Shown piece after piece: positions 1 through 8,222 of a stretch of DNA of 25,007 nt (the first letter of the stretch is position 1; each line of letters starts with the position of its first letter). The position numbers and the translations under genes were made by a program. The DNA is from Paraclostridium ghonii (lineage in GTDB: Bacteria; Bacillota; Clostridia; Peptostreptococcales; Peptostreptococcaceae): the NCBI RefSeq assembly GCF_023653455.1, contig NZ_JAKEDR010000035.1, positions 1-25,007 of the forward strand, in the 5' to 3' direction. The notes beneath the pieces were generated by a model. It made no database searches, was not told the origin of the DNA, and was given only the letters and a program-made list of their open reading frames with translations.

Positions 1-111
<111 letters not shown>

Positions 112-141
112 AATCTTTTTTATTTTACGCATAATGGTGTT

Positions 142-234
142 GGTGGTTAGTGTTAGTTTGCACTTGAGGTCATAAAGCTGAGAAGATGCTTTAAAATGAC
201 CTCTGCGTTGCAAACTAACGCTAACCACCTTTTT
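142..234 (+). terminator. Long hairpin with T-run, likely rRNA operon terminator
   Basis: The arms 142-161 and 210-229 pair over 20 positions with a single G-U wobble. The stem continues inward with 166-178 against 188-203, leaving a small apical loop around 179-187. TTTTT follows at 230-234. This has the form of an intrinsic terminator, though the stem is unusually long. It sits about 30 bases past the 5S gene, so it probably ends that rRNA transcript. A shorter dyad (108-113 with 125-130) lies between the two, with a T-rich loop rather than a trailing T-run. Confidence 0.65.
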
Positions 235-480
235 AGTTAAAGCAAAATAAATAAAGAATTACGCAACCACTATAGGTGATGAAGAATTAAAAAATGTTTT
301 AAAATGACTTCTGCATTGTAACTTAATACCAACCACCTTTTTCGTATAGTAAAATAAAAAATAATTACGCTTGTACGATATGAAGATATAAAAAGAGAGA
401 AGATGCTTTAAAATGACCTCTACGCTATAAACTAAGACTAACCACCTTTTTTTCGTATAGTAAAATAAAAAATAATTACT
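182..480 (+). repeat. Three degenerate tandem units derived from the terminator's right arm
   Basis: Three copies begin near 182, 288 and 402. Each runs through a block like GATGCTTTAAAATGACCTCT, then a CTAACCACCTTTTT-like end, then an AAAATAAA...AATTAC tail (tails ending near 264, 370 and 478). Copies 2 and 3 are about 106 bases apart. Only the first copy has the matching left arm (142-161) needed for the long hairpin. The other two keep the right arm and T-run but not the left arm, so they look like decayed duplications. No protein product is supported. Confidence 0.7.
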
Positions 481-524
481 CAAATACTTGAGAAACAGAT
501 CTGTTTCTTGAAATCAAGTGTTTG
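481..524. repeat. Nested palindrome, 44 bases
   Basis: Bases 491-508 form a perfect 18-base palindrome centred on GATC. Outer arms 481-490 and 515-524 pair over 10 bases with one wobble, separated from the inner palindrome on the 3' side by six unpaired bases. A smaller perfect hairpin, AGAC-GAA-GTCT, follows at 526-536. No T-run follows, so it is not an obvious terminator. Its role is unknown. Confidence 0.6.
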
Positions 525-782
525 CAGACGAAGTCTTAAATAGAAGAGAATTCCTTTATTTAGATTGAGTTAGAAAAGTTGTAATATATTCTAACGAGCT
601 CTACCTAATTAATCATTTTTATGGTATTATTAATATCGAAGATAATATACACTAAAATAGCGAAAAAAAGAATTATCATAATAAAAAAATAGAGGATTTA
701 TGTATACTAATGTAGAATAAATTGTAGGGATGAATTTTATACATAAATTTAAAATAATAAAATTAAATAAATTTAAATATAT
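525..782 (+). other. AT-rich non-coding leader region upstream of the first riboswitch
   Basis: I see no gene here. The stretch contains a 7-base inverted repeat (569-575 with 589-595), a candidate extended -10 promoter at 622-630, and further AT-rich boxes such as TATACT at 703-708 that lack a matching -35. Transcription of the cobT operon most likely starts somewhere in this interval. Confidence 0.5.
622..630 (+). promoter_or_regulatory. Candidate extended -10 promoter for the cobT operon
   Basis: TGGTATTAT matches the extended -10 form TGnTATAAT at all but one position of the hexamer. There is no recognisable -35 box 17 bases upstream, which extended -10 promoters can tolerate. A start near 637 would give about 146 bases of leader before the riboswitch aptamer. 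A promoter closer to the aptamer cannot be excluded. Confidence 0.35.
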
Positions 783-966
783 TTAGGTTCTTAGATTGAA
801 GATTAATAGGGAAAGAGGTGTAATTCCTCTGCAGTCCCCGCTACTGTGATGCAGACGAACTCTATTTACCACTGTTATAAACGGGAAGGTTAGAGTAAGG
901 ATGAAGCTAAGTCAGGAGACCTGCCTAGTATATAATTATATAACTAGGTTCTCGGGGTGATAGAAT
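783..966 (+). promoter_or_regulatory. Cobalamin riboswitch aptamer 1
   Basis: The conserved blocks of the cobalamin riboswitch family occur in order: AGGTTC near the 5' edge, GGGAA (809-813), CCCCGCTACTG (836-846), CCACTG (869-874), GGGAAGG (883-889) and the B12 box spanning 904-925 (AAGCTAAGTC...CCTGCC). A stem then leads into the CTCGGGGT segment (951-958) typical of the 3' side. It lies upstream of cobT and is followed by an intrinsic terminator. Cobalamin binding should favour termination and so repress cobT-cobU-cobS-cobC. Confidence 0.95.
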
Positions 967-998
967 TTAAATCTTAAAATATTTTTTATGACATATTT

Positions 999-1031
999 AA
1001 AGACTTAACTTCGTAGTTAAGTCTTTTTTTA
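999..1031 (+). terminator. Riboswitch 1 expression-platform terminator
   Basis: A perfect 12-base-pair stem (999-1010 with 1015-1026) carries a TCGT loop and runs directly into a T-run. It sits between the aptamer and the cobT ribosome binding site, the expected place for transcription-attenuating control. Confidence 0.92.
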
Positions 1032-1053
1032 TATGAAATTCAAGGAGGCAACT

Positions 1054-2100
1054 ATGCAACTTTTCCAACAGACTATAAAAGATATACAACCATTAAGTGA
1101 ATCACATATGAATGAAGCAAAAAATAGATTAGATAAACTAATAAAACCAGTTGGAAGCTTAGGTAAATTAGAAGATATATGCATACAAATTGCAGGAATA
1201 ACGAGAAAAAAATATTTTGATACAGATAAAAAAATAGTTATTGCATTTGCAGGAGATCATGGTGTATATGAAGAAGGTGTTGCACCAGACCCTCAAAAAA
1301 TAACAAGACTTCAATTTCCTAATTTTACAAAAGGTATATGTGGCGTAGGAGCTATTTCTAAATTTGTGAATTCTGACGTTATAGCAATAGATTTAGGAAT
1401 AAATACAGATGAAAAACTAGATGGAGTTCTAGATTATAAGATTAGAAAAGGAACTTATAATATGGCAAAAGGGCCTGCTATGACTAGGGAAGAAGCCATT
1501 AGATGTTTAGAAGTAGGAATTGAAATTACAAATGATTGTATAAAAAAAGGATATAATCTTGTAGGTATAGGAGAAATGGGAATTTGCAACACTACTCCAA
1601 GTAGTGCAATAGTTTCTGTTATTGCACATTGTGATCCTTCAGAAGTTACCGGTATAGGGGCAGGGCTTAAAAAGGATAGAGTGGCACATAAAGCGAATAC
1701 TATAAGGAAAGCAATAGAGTTAAATAAGCCAGATAAGTTAGATGGCATTGATATATTAGCTAAAGTTGGTGGTTTTGAGATAGGGGGAATGGCAGGTGTA
1801 ATATTAGCTTGTGCAGCAAATAGAACTCCGGTCGTTATTGATGGATTTATATCATACGCAGCAGCTTTAATAGCATACACTATAAACCCTATGACTAAAG
1901 AATATATGATAGCATCACATACATCCGCAGAAGCTGGAGCAGCTAAGGCTTTAGAAATCTTAAAATTAAATCCTATGCTTAATATGGATATGAGATTAGG
2001 TGAAGGCAGTGGATCTGCATTAGCCTTCAATATTATAGAGGCAGGAAATTTTGCATATAAGAACATGGCAACAACTGATGAAGTAGACATAGGAAAATAA
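1054..2100 (+). CDS. cobT: Nicotinate-nucleotide:dimethylbenzimidazole phosphoribosyltransferase
   Basis: CobT transfers phosphoribose from nicotinate mononucleotide to the lower-ligand base (5,6-dimethylbenzimidazole or a related base), giving the alpha-ribotide that becomes the lower ligand of cobalamin. The 348-residue product matches the usual family length. KPVGSLGKLE (31-40) and GDHG (67-70) are conserved family segments. GEGSGSA carries a glutamate at 317, the same number as the catalytic base of the Salmonella enzyme. I chose ATG 1054 because AAGGAGG (1042-1048) lies five bases ahead. An in-frame ATG at 1033 falls at the edge of the riboswitch terminator and has no ribosome binding site. 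It is the first gene behind riboswitch 1. The base actually used cannot be read from the sequence. Confidence 0.96.
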   Translation: MQLFQQTIKDIQPLSESHMNEAKNRLDKLIKPVGSLGKLEDICIQIAGITRKKYFDTDKKIVIAFAGDHGVYEEGVAPDPQKITRLQFPNFTKGICGVGAISKFVNSDVIAIDLGINTDEKLDGVLDYKIRKGTYNMAKGPAMTREEAIRCLEVGIEITNDCIKKGYNLVGIGEMGICNTTPSSAIVSVIAHCDPSEVTGIGAGLKKDRVAHKANTIRKAIELNKPDKLDGIDILAKVGGFEIGGMAGVILACAANRTPVVIDGFISYAAALIAYTINPMTKEYMIASHTSAEAGAAKALEILKLNPMLNMDMRLGEGSGSALAFNIIEAGNFAYKNMATTDEVDIGK

Positions 2101-2112
2101 GAAGGTGAATTT

Positions 2113-2673
2113 ATGAGTAAGATAATTTTAGTTACTGGAGGATCTAGGTCTGGAAAAAGTAATTTTGCAGAAGATTTATGTAGAGATAGAAAAAACTGTA
2201 CAGCTTATATAGCAACTTCTATTCCTTTTGATGAGGAAATGAAAGATAGAGTTAGAAAACATAAAGAAGGTAGACCAAGTAATTGGAAAACTTATGAAAT
2301 TTTTAAAAACATATATTCAATAATTAATGATTTAGGTAAAAATCATCAGACTGTTATTCTAGACTGTGTCACTTTATTGGTAAATAACTTAATGTTTGAG
2401 TATAATATAGATTTTGATAATTGTACACCAGAAGAAACAAATGATATGGAAAAGTATATAAAACAGCAGGTAGAAAAATTAATAGAAGAAATCAAAAATA
2501 CAGATTTATACTTTGTAATAGTAACGAATGAACTAGGTATGAGTTTAGTACCGGATAATAAACTTTGTAGAGTATATTCTGATGTAGTAGGTAGAATAAA
2601 TCAGTATATAGCTAAATGTGCTGATGAAGTTTACTTTGTTGTTAGTGGTATACCTATGAAAATTAAGGAGTAG
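2113..2673 (+). CDS. cobU: Adenosylcobinamide kinase / adenosylcobinamide-phosphate guanylyltransferase
   Basis: CobU phosphorylates adenosylcobinamide and then guanylylates it to adenosylcobinamide-GDP, the activated corrinoid used by CobS. The 186-residue protein opens with a P-loop, GGSRSGKS (9-16). The RVRKH segment puts a histidine at 50, corresponding to the histidine that becomes guanylylated in the family. The C-terminal ELGMSLVP and VVGRINQ blocks are also typical. It begins 12 bases after cobT behind an AAGGTGA ribosome binding site, so it is part of the same transcript. Soluble, cytoplasmic. Confidence 0.95.
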   Translation: MSKIILVTGGSRSGKSNFAEDLCRDRKNCTAYIATSIPFDEEMKDRVRKHKEGRPSNWKTYEIFKNIYSIINDLGKNHQTVILDCVTLLVNNLMFEYNIDFDNCTPEETNDMEKYIKQQVEKLIEEIKNTDLYFVIVTNELGMSLVPDNKLCRVYSDVVGRINQYIAKCADEVYFVVSGIPMKIKE

Positions 2674-2676
2674 TAT

Positions 2677-3447
2677 ATGAAAAGGTTTGTAGGAATATTG
2701 CAATTTTTAACTAGGATTCCAATTAGGGTAGATATAGGTTTTGATGAAGAGTTTCATAAAACTATGTATTACTTTCCTTTAGTAGGATTTGTTCTTGGCT
2801 TTTTCTACTTTATAATTGGGTTAGGTTCAATTTTAGTTTTTGATAGCTATATAACTTCTGTAAATATATTAATATCAACTGTTATACTAACAGGTGGTTT
2901 ACACTTAGATGGGGTAGGAGATACATTTGATGGAATTTATAGCTATAGAGAAAAAGATAAAATATTAGATATAATGAAGGATTCAAGATTAGGAACTAAT
3001 GCAATGTTGTCTATGTTATTTCTAATTCTTATGAAACTTGGATTAATATATGCTATTTTAGAGTCAGGTAATTTATATAATTTAATATTTATGCCTGTAT
3101 TTGCAAGGATGGCAATTGTGGTAGCTTCTTATAAAAGTGTAACTCCAAGGAAAAACGGAATGGGGAATGTTTTTATAGGAAAGCCAACGTTAAATATGAT
3201 TTTAGTGGGTATAGGATATACAGTAATATTAATAACTCTTATAAGCTTAATATTATTTAATTTAAATATAGAAAGTATTATTAAAGTAATATTATTTATA
3301 CCAGTAATGATTATATTCACTAGATATTTTGTTAAATATATATATTCAAAGATTGATGGAATAACGGGGGATATACTTGGATGTACATCTGAACTTGTTG
3401 AAGTGATATACCTAATATTTATATATTTGACATTTGGATTAAAATAA
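2677..3447 (+). CDS. cobS: Adenosylcobinamide-GDP ribazoletransferase (cobalamin synthase)
   Basis: CobS joins adenosylcobinamide-GDP to alpha-ribazole (or its phosphate) at the membrane to form the complete nucleotide loop. The 256-residue sequence is strongly hydrophobic with several predicted membrane helices. It contains the family signatures GGLHLDGVGDTFDG (73-86), rich in metal-binding aspartates, and KDSRLGTNA (101-109). The AAGGAG ribosome binding site (2665-2670) lies inside the last codons of cobU and the genes are three bases apart, suggesting coupled translation. The length is normal for the family. Confidence 0.96.
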   Translation: MKRFVGILQFLTRIPIRVDIGFDEEFHKTMYYFPLVGFVLGFFYFIIGLGSILVFDSYITSVNILISTVILTGGLHLDGVGDTFDGIYSYREKDKILDIMKDSRLGTNAMLSMLFLILMKLGLIYAILESGNLYNLIFMPVFARMAIVVASYKSVTPRKNGMGNVFIGKPTLNMILVGIGYTVILITLISLILFNLNIESIIKVILFIPVMIIFTRYFVKYIYSKIDGITGDILGCTSELVEVIYLIFIYLTFGLK

Positions 3448-3458
3448 GAGGTGAAGTG

Positions 3459-4064
3459 ATGTCAAGACTTATACTAGTAAGGCATGCAACGACAAAAGAT
3501 AATATTAATGGAAATTTATCTGGACATATAGACAGTGAATTAAGTAACTTAGGAAATATGCAAATAGTTAAATTAAATAAGTTTCTTGAGAAAGAAAAAA
3601 TTGACTGCATATATACAACGACATCTACTAGAACTAAGGATACTGTAAAAGATATAGCAAAATCTAAAAATTTAAAGATTATAGAAAGTGAGAATCTAAA
3701 AGAAATTAATTTTGGAGATTTTGAAGGAATGAACTTTGAATATATAAAAAGTAGTTTTCCAAAAGAATTTGAAAAAATAATTAAATATGGATTTGAATAT
3801 AAATATCCAAATGGTGAAAGTTTAGTAGATTCTTATCATAGAGTTTGTAAAGAATTAAAACATATATTGGATTATAACAAAGAAAAAAATATTTTAATAT
3901 GTGCTCATGCAGGAAGTATAAGAAATATTATTTCTTATTTAATTGGGAAAACACATGAATATCACTGGAGTTTTAAAATAGACAATGCATCAATAAGTAT
4001 TATAGATATAGTAGATGGATTTCCTGTAATTCAGACACTAAATAATACTGCATATTTAACATAA
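3459..4064 (+). CDS. cobC: Alpha-ribazole phosphatase-like histidine phosphatase
   Basis: This is a member of the histidine phosphatase (phosphoglycerate mutase-like) superfamily. The 201-residue product has the RHA motif with the phosphohistidine at 9, arginine 58, a GDFEG segment with glutamate 89, and the second catalytic histidine at 150 (CAHAG). CobC-type enzymes remove phosphate from alpha-ribazole phosphate or adenosylcobalamin phosphate. The assignment to cobalamin metabolism rests on its place directly after cobS, since the superfamily is broad. ATG 3459 is preferred because AGAGGTGA lies about five bases upstream; GTG 3456 is a less likely alternative. It is the last gene before riboswitch 2, and no terminator follows its stop codon. 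Confidence 0.85.
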   Translation: MSRLILVRHATTKDNINGNLSGHIDSELSNLGNMQIVKLNKFLEKEKIDCIYTTTSTRTKDTVKDIAKSKNLKIIESENLKEINFGDFEGMNFEYIKSSFPKEFEKIIKYGFEYKYPNGESLVDSYHRVCKELKHILDYNKEKNILICAHAGSIRNIISYLIGKTHEYHWSFKIDNASISIIDIVDGFPVIQTLNNTAYLT

Positions 4065-4103
4065 ATATAGACAAATAAAAAATATCATAAAAATAGACAT
4101 AAA

Positions 4104-4286
4104 TTAGGTTCTTCATTAAAGATTAATAGGGAAAAAGGTTAGAATCCTTTACAGCCCCCGCTACTGTAATGCTGACGAAACTATTAGACACCACTGTGAT
4201 TTTACGGGAAGGAATAGGATTAGGACGAAGCTAAGTCAGGAGACCTGCCTAGTTTATTGAAATAAAATCTTCGGGGTTAGGGGTTT
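4104..4286 (+). promoter_or_regulatory. Cobalamin riboswitch aptamer 2
   Basis: The same ordered blocks as in aptamer 1 are present: TTAGGTTC (4104-4111), TAATAGGGAA, CCCCGCTACTG, CCACTG (4191-4196), ACGGGAAGG and the B12 box (4228-4249), which is identical to the first one over its full length and a few flanking bases. The intervening stems differ, so the two have diverged outside the core. It begins only about 39 bases after the cobC stop codon, with no convincing promoter between. It may therefore act both on read-through from the cobT operon and on any local promoter. Confidence 0.95.
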
Positions 4287-4312
4287 AAAAATTGGTCAAG
4301 TGTATACTTTTT

Positions 4313-4343
4313 AAAGACCTATCCATCCTGGGTAGGTCTTTTT
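4313..4343 (+). terminator. Riboswitch 2 expression-platform terminator
   Basis: The stem 4313-4324 with 4330-4341 forms 12 base pairs, including one G-U, around a five-base loop and ends in TTTTT (4339-4343). It separates the aptamer from the cbiP ribosome binding site and should close when cobalamin is bound. Confidence 0.9.
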
Positions 4344-4380
4344 GTTAACAACAATATCAATTAGAAAGGAACTTTTTATT

Positions 4381-5892
4381 ATGAGTAAATCACTAATGTT
4401 TTTAGGAACGGCATCTAATGTTGGTAAAAGTACTTTGGCTGCTGGATTATGTAGAATACTAAAGCAAGATGGATACAGGGTAGCTCCTTTTAAATCTCAG
4501 AACATGGCACTAAATTCATATATAACAAAAGATGGATTAGAAATGGGAAGAGCTCAAGTTACTCAAGCTGAAGCTGCAGGCATTGAGCCTGATGTAAGAA
4601 TGAATCCAATTTTATTAAAGCCTGCAGGAAAAAACAGATGCCAGGTAATAGTCAATGGAAAGGTTCTAAATACGGTAAGTTCTAATATATATCACGACTA
4701 CAAAGAAGAGCTAGGTTTAATGTTAAAACAGACTTATAAAGATTTAAGTGATGAATACGATGTAATCATTCTTGAAGGAGCAGGAAGTTGTGCAGAAATA
4801 AATTTAAAAGATAGAGATATCGCCAATATGGGGATGGCTGAAATTGCAGATGCTCCTGTAGTACTAGTTGCAGATATTGATAGAGGTGGGGTTTTTGCTT
4901 CTATAGCAGGAACTATGATTTTATTAGAAGATAAAGAAAGAGAAAGAGTTAAAGGCGTTATCATTAATAAGTTTAGAGGAACAGTAGAACTTTTACAATC
5001 AGGAATAGATATGTTAGAAGATATAATAAACGTACCTGTTTTAGGAGTGGTTCCGTATAGTGATTTAAATATAGAAGATGAAGATAGTGTAACTGATAGA
5101 TTTAATAAGCAATTTGTAAAAAATGATATAAATATAGAGGTTATAAGAACTCCATACATGTCAAACTTTACTGATGTACATATGTTAGAAATACAAGATG
5201 ATGTAAGCGTTAGGTATGTAGAAAGAGGACAGTCTTTATCAAATCCAGATATGGTTATAATACCTGGAAGTAAAAATACAATAGAAGATTTAATTTATAT
5301 AAGAGAAAGTGGATTAGAAAAACAAATAAAGGATCTAAATAAGCAGGGGAAATTAATATTTGGAATTTGTGGAGGATATCAAATCCTAGGTAAAAAGTTA
5401 TATGATCCTAAAGCAGTAGAAGGATCAATAAAAGAAATTGATGGATTAGGGCTTTTGAATATAGAAACTACGTTTGAGAAAGAAAAAGTTACTACTCAAG
5501 TTGAAGCTATTATAAATAATGACTTAAATGGATATTTAAATACATTAGATAATACGAATGTAAAAGGATATGAAATACATATGGGATATACAAAGGTAGA
5601 AGGAAAGTCATTAGCTACAATAGTGAAAAAGTTAGAAAAAGATGTTTCATATAAAGAAGGATGTATAAATGAAGAAGGAAATGTAGTAGGAACCTATCTT
5701 CATGGAATATTTGATGATGCTATGTTTACAAGAAAAATATTAAATTCAATAAGAGTAAATAAAGGGTTAGAAAAAACTCAAAATTCAATAAATTCATTTG
5801 AAGAATTTAAGAATAAAGAGTATGACAAATTAGCAGATATATTAAGGGAATGCCTAGATATAGAAAAAATATATGAGATTATAAATGGTTAG
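4381..5892 (+). CDS. cbiP: Cobyric acid synthase (glutamine-hydrolysing)
   Basis: CbiP/CobQ amidates four side chains of adenosyl-cobyrinate a,c-diamide to give adenosylcobyric acid, using ATP and glutamine. The 503-residue protein has an N-terminal dethiobiotin-synthetase-like ATPase domain with P-loop [10 protein letters not shown] (9-18), then a class I glutamine amidotransferase domain with the nucleophile C330 (FGICGGYQ) and a histidine at 441 (GTYLHG). ATG 4381 is used because AAAGGA (4365-4370) precedes it and [10 protein letters not shown] is the usual family beginning. An upstream in-frame ATG at 4342 sits in the terminator T-run and is rejected. It is the first gene of the long operon behind riboswitch 2. 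Confidence 0.96.
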   Translation: MSKSLMFLGTASNVGKSTLAAGLCRILKQDGYRVAPFKSQNMALNSYITKDGLEMGRAQVTQAEAAGIEPDVRMNPILLKPAGKNRCQVIVNGKVLNTVSSNIYHDYKEELGLMLKQTYKDLSDEYDVIILEGAGSCAEINLKDRDIANMGMAEIADAPVVLVADIDRGGVFASIAGTMILLEDKERERVKGVIINKFRGTVELLQSGIDMLEDIINVPVLGVVPYSDLNIEDEDSVTDRFNKQFVKNDINIEVIRTPYMSNFTDVHMLEIQDDVSVRYVERGQSLSNPDMVIIPGSKNTIEDLIYIRESGLEKQIKDLNKQGKLIFGICGGYQILGKKLYDPKAVEGSIKEIDGLGLLNIETTFEKEKVTTQVEAIINNDLNGYLNTLDNTNVKGYEIHMGYTKVEGKSLATIVKKLEKDVSYKEGCINEEGNVVGTYLHGIFDDAMFTRKILNSIRVNKGLEKTQNSINSFEEFKNKEYDKLADILRECLDIEKIYEIING

Positions 5893-5900
5893 GTGATAGG

Positions 5901-7256
5901 ATGAAAAAAATATTGATAGCAGGAACAAGTAGCGGAGTTGGAAAAACTACTATTTCACTAGGAATAATGCAAGCGTTAACTAAAAGAGGATTAAAGGTTC
6001 AACCATACAAGGTTGGTCCAGACTATATAGATCCGTCGTACCATACATTTATAACAGGTAGAGATTCTAGAAACTTAGATTCATATATGTTAGAAGATGA
6101 AAAAATTAAATATATAGTAAATAAAGCATCTAAAGATGCCCATATTTCAGTAATAGAAGGGGTCATGGGATTATATGATGGATTTGGAATAGACTTAAAT
6201 TCTTGTACAAGTTCATATACTTCTAAAATATTGAAAGCTCCAGTTATATTAGTCATAAATGGAAAGGCTATGTCATCTTCAGCAGCGGCTATGGTTCTTG
6301 GATATAAAGAAATTGATAAAGATGTAAATATAAAAGGTGTAATAGTGAATAATGTAAAGACAAAAAGTCACTATGAACTTATAAAAGAAGCTATACAAAA
6401 ATATTGTAATGTTGAGGTACTAGGATATTTTCCACCTAATGAAAAATTTTCATTAGAATCTAGGCATCTAGGGTTAGTTCCAAGTATTGAAATAAAATCT
6501 CTAAAAGAAAAGTTTAGCAATTTAGGAGATGAAATAGAAAAATATATAAATTTAGATAGAATAATTGAAATTGCAGAAAGCGATTTAGTAGAAAGTAGTT
6601 TTGATTTAAGTAAATTACCAAGATTTGAAAATAAAAAAGTAGCTATAGCTTATGACAAAGCTTTTAACTTTTATTACAAAGAAAATTTAGAGCTTTTAGA
6701 AAATATGGGAGTTAAAATTATAAAGTTTAGTCCTCTTAATGATGAAAATGTGCCAGATGCAGATTGTATATATATTGGGGGTGGGTTTCCAGAAGTTTTT
6801 GCTAAAGAGCTACAATTAAATAAAAGCATGAGACTATCTATAAAAAATGCTCACGAAAAAAATATACCTATATATGCTGAATGTGGAGGTCTTATGTACT
6901 TAGGGGAAAAACTTAAAGATTCAGATGGAAAAACATATGACATGGTAGGAATATTTAACGGAACTAGCGAAATGACAGATTCTCTTAAAAGATTTGGATA
7001 CTGTGATGGAATAGCTAAGATAGATACAATTCTTTCGGACAAAGGAGAAACTATAAAAGGGCATGAGTTTCATCATTCAATATTTAATAGTAATGAAGAA
7101 TGTGCATATAAAATGATTAAAAAAAGAGGAAATAAAGTTGTGCATGAATGGGACGGAGGATATTCAAAAGGAAATACTCTAGCTACATATCTACATACTC
7201 ATTTTTATAATAATTTAGATGCTATAGCAAAATTTGTAGGTGATAAAAATGAGTAA
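5901..7256 (+). CDS. cbiA: Cobyrinate a,c-diamide synthase
   Basis: CbiA uses glutamine and ATP to amidate the a and c side chains of cobyrinate. The 451-residue protein has the same two-domain plan as its neighbour CbiP: P-loop GTSSGVGKTT (8-17), DYIDPSYH (41-48), and a C-terminal amidotransferase with C328 (AECGG) and histidine 432 (YLHTH). DYIDPSYH and the overall length separate it from CbiP. It starts eight bases after cbiP behind AGGTGATAGG. The two amidases being adjacent fits consecutive use in the pathway. Confidence 0.95.
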   Translation: MKKILIAGTSSGVGKTTISLGIMQALTKRGLKVQPYKVGPDYIDPSYHTFITGRDSRNLDSYMLEDEKIKYIVNKASKDAHISVIEGVMGLYDGFGIDLNSCTSSYTSKILKAPVILVINGKAMSSSAAAMVLGYKEIDKDVNIKGVIVNNVKTKSHYELIKEAIQKYCNVEVLGYFPPNEKFSLESRHLGLVPSIEIKSLKEKFSNLGDEIEKYINLDRIIEIAESDLVESSFDLSKLPRFENKKVAIAYDKAFNFYYKENLELLENMGVKIIKFSPLNDENVPDADCIYIGGGFPEVFAKELQLNKSMRLSIKNAHEKNIPIYAECGGLMYLGEKLKDSDGKTYDMVGIFNGTSEMTDSLKRFGYCDGIAKIDTILSDKGETIKGHEFHHSIFNSNEECAYKMIKKRGNKVVHEWDGGYSKGNTLATYLHTHFYNNLDAIAKFVGDKNE

Positions 7257-8205
7257 GTTAATAATTATAGTAATGATTATTGCATATATAATGGATTTAA
7301 TTATAGGAGATCCCTATTCTTTTCCACATCCAGTTAGATTTATTGGAAATTTTATAAAATTTATAGAAGGTAAAATAAGGAATATATTCAAATCAAAAAA
7401 AGGATTAAAAATAGGTGGTTTTTTACTTTGGATTATAACAGTAGGAACTACAGCTTTATTAACAAAGTTAATTTTAGAAGTATTTTCAATAAATAATATT
7501 TTATATGTAATAGTGTCATCAGCTATATTATATACAACATTATCAACTAAATGTTTAGCGCATGAAGCAAGAAAAATATATGAAGTTTTAAAAAGTGGAG
7601 ATATAGAAAAATCTAGAAAACAATTATCGTATATAGTTGGAAGAGATACAACTACTTTAAATGAAAATGAAATAATAAGAGCTACAGTTGAAACAGTAGC
7701 TGAAAATACTGTAGATGGAATAATATCACCTATGATGTATGGATTTATAGGGGGACCTGTATTTGCGATGGCCTATAAAGCTATAAATACACTAGATTCA
7801 ATGGTGGGATACAAAAATGAGAAATATGGAGATATAGGATTTGCATCTGCAAAAATTGATGATATAGCAAACTTTATACCAGCTAGAATAACACCATTTT
7901 TTATGATGATAGCAAGTTTTATATTAGGATTTAATTCTAAAAAAAGTATCAAAATAGCTATAAGAGATAGAAAAAATCATAAAAGTCCAAATTGTGCATA
8001 CGCAGAAGGTGCAGTAGCTGGAGCACTAGAAGTTCAGCTAGGGGGTACTAATATGTATTTTGGAGAAAAAGTATATAAACCTACTATAGGAGATAAAGAT
8101 AGAGAACTAGAAATTGAGGATATTATAAGAACTAATAAAATAATGTACATGACATCATTTATAGCACTAGTTATATTCTCAACAATAACTTATGTAGTAT
8201 TTTAA
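7249..8205 (+). CDS. cbiB: Adenosylcobinamide-phosphate synthase
   Basis: CbiB condenses adenosylcobyric acid with (R)-1-amino-2-propanol O-2-phosphate to form adenosylcobinamide phosphate. The 318-residue sequence is an integral membrane protein with several hydrophobic helices. GDPYSFPHPVRFIG (20-33) is the signature near the N-terminus, and the block TVAENTVDGIISP with the following MAYKAINTLDSMVGY is also characteristic. ATG 7249 lies five bases after TAGGTGA (7237-7243) and overlaps the end of cbiA by eight bases, implying coupled translation. A GTG at 7240 is inside the ribosome binding site and unlikely. Confidence 0.95.
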   Translation: MSKLIIIVMIIAYIMDLIIGDPYSFPHPVRFIGNFIKFIEGKIRNIFKSKKGLKIGGFLLWIITVGTTALLTKLILEVFSINNILYVIVSSAILYTTLSTKCLAHEARKIYEVLKSGDIEKSRKQLSYIVGRDTTTLNENEIIRATVETVAENTVDGIISPMMYGFIGGPVFAMAYKAINTLDSMVGYKNEKYGDIGFASAKIDDIANFIPARITPFFMMIASFILGFNSKKSIKIAIRDRKNHKSPNCAYAEGAVAGALEVQLGGTNMYFGEKVYKPTIGDKDRELEIEDIIRTNKIMYMTSFIALVIFSTITYVVF

Positions 8206-8222
8206 GATAGAAGGTGAAAATC

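Noticed and set aside
121..480. CRISPR-like array
   Set aside because: Only three units, each of about 75-105 bases and degenerate, with no uniform spacers and no cas genes.
259..483. A 74-codon open frame on the minus strand with a repeated YFLFYYTKK motif
   Set aside because: The internal peptide repeat is just the translation of the tandem DNA repeat, there is no ribosome binding site, and the frame covers terminator-like hairpin sequence.
1033..1053. Upstream ATG for cobT
   Set aside because: It lies at the edge of the riboswitch terminator with no ribosome binding site, whereas AAGGAGG precedes ATG 1054.
1455..2090. A 211-codon minus-strand open frame opposite cobT
   Set aside because: It is the antisense shadow of a clearly identified gene with conserved catalytic residues; its hydrophobic composition is typical of such shadows.
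4030..4058. Promoter just before riboswitch 2 (TTCAGA, 17 bases, TATTTA)
   Set aside because: Both boxes match consensus poorly; not strong enough to list as a feature.
4342..4380. Upstream ATG for cbiP
   Set aside because: It begins in the T-run of the terminator and adds 13 residues not typical of the family; AAAGGA supports ATG 4381.
4734..5159. A 141-codon minus-strand open frame opposite cbiP
   Set aside because: Antisense to a well-supported gene, serine/leucine/isoleucine-rich composition, no recognisable domain.
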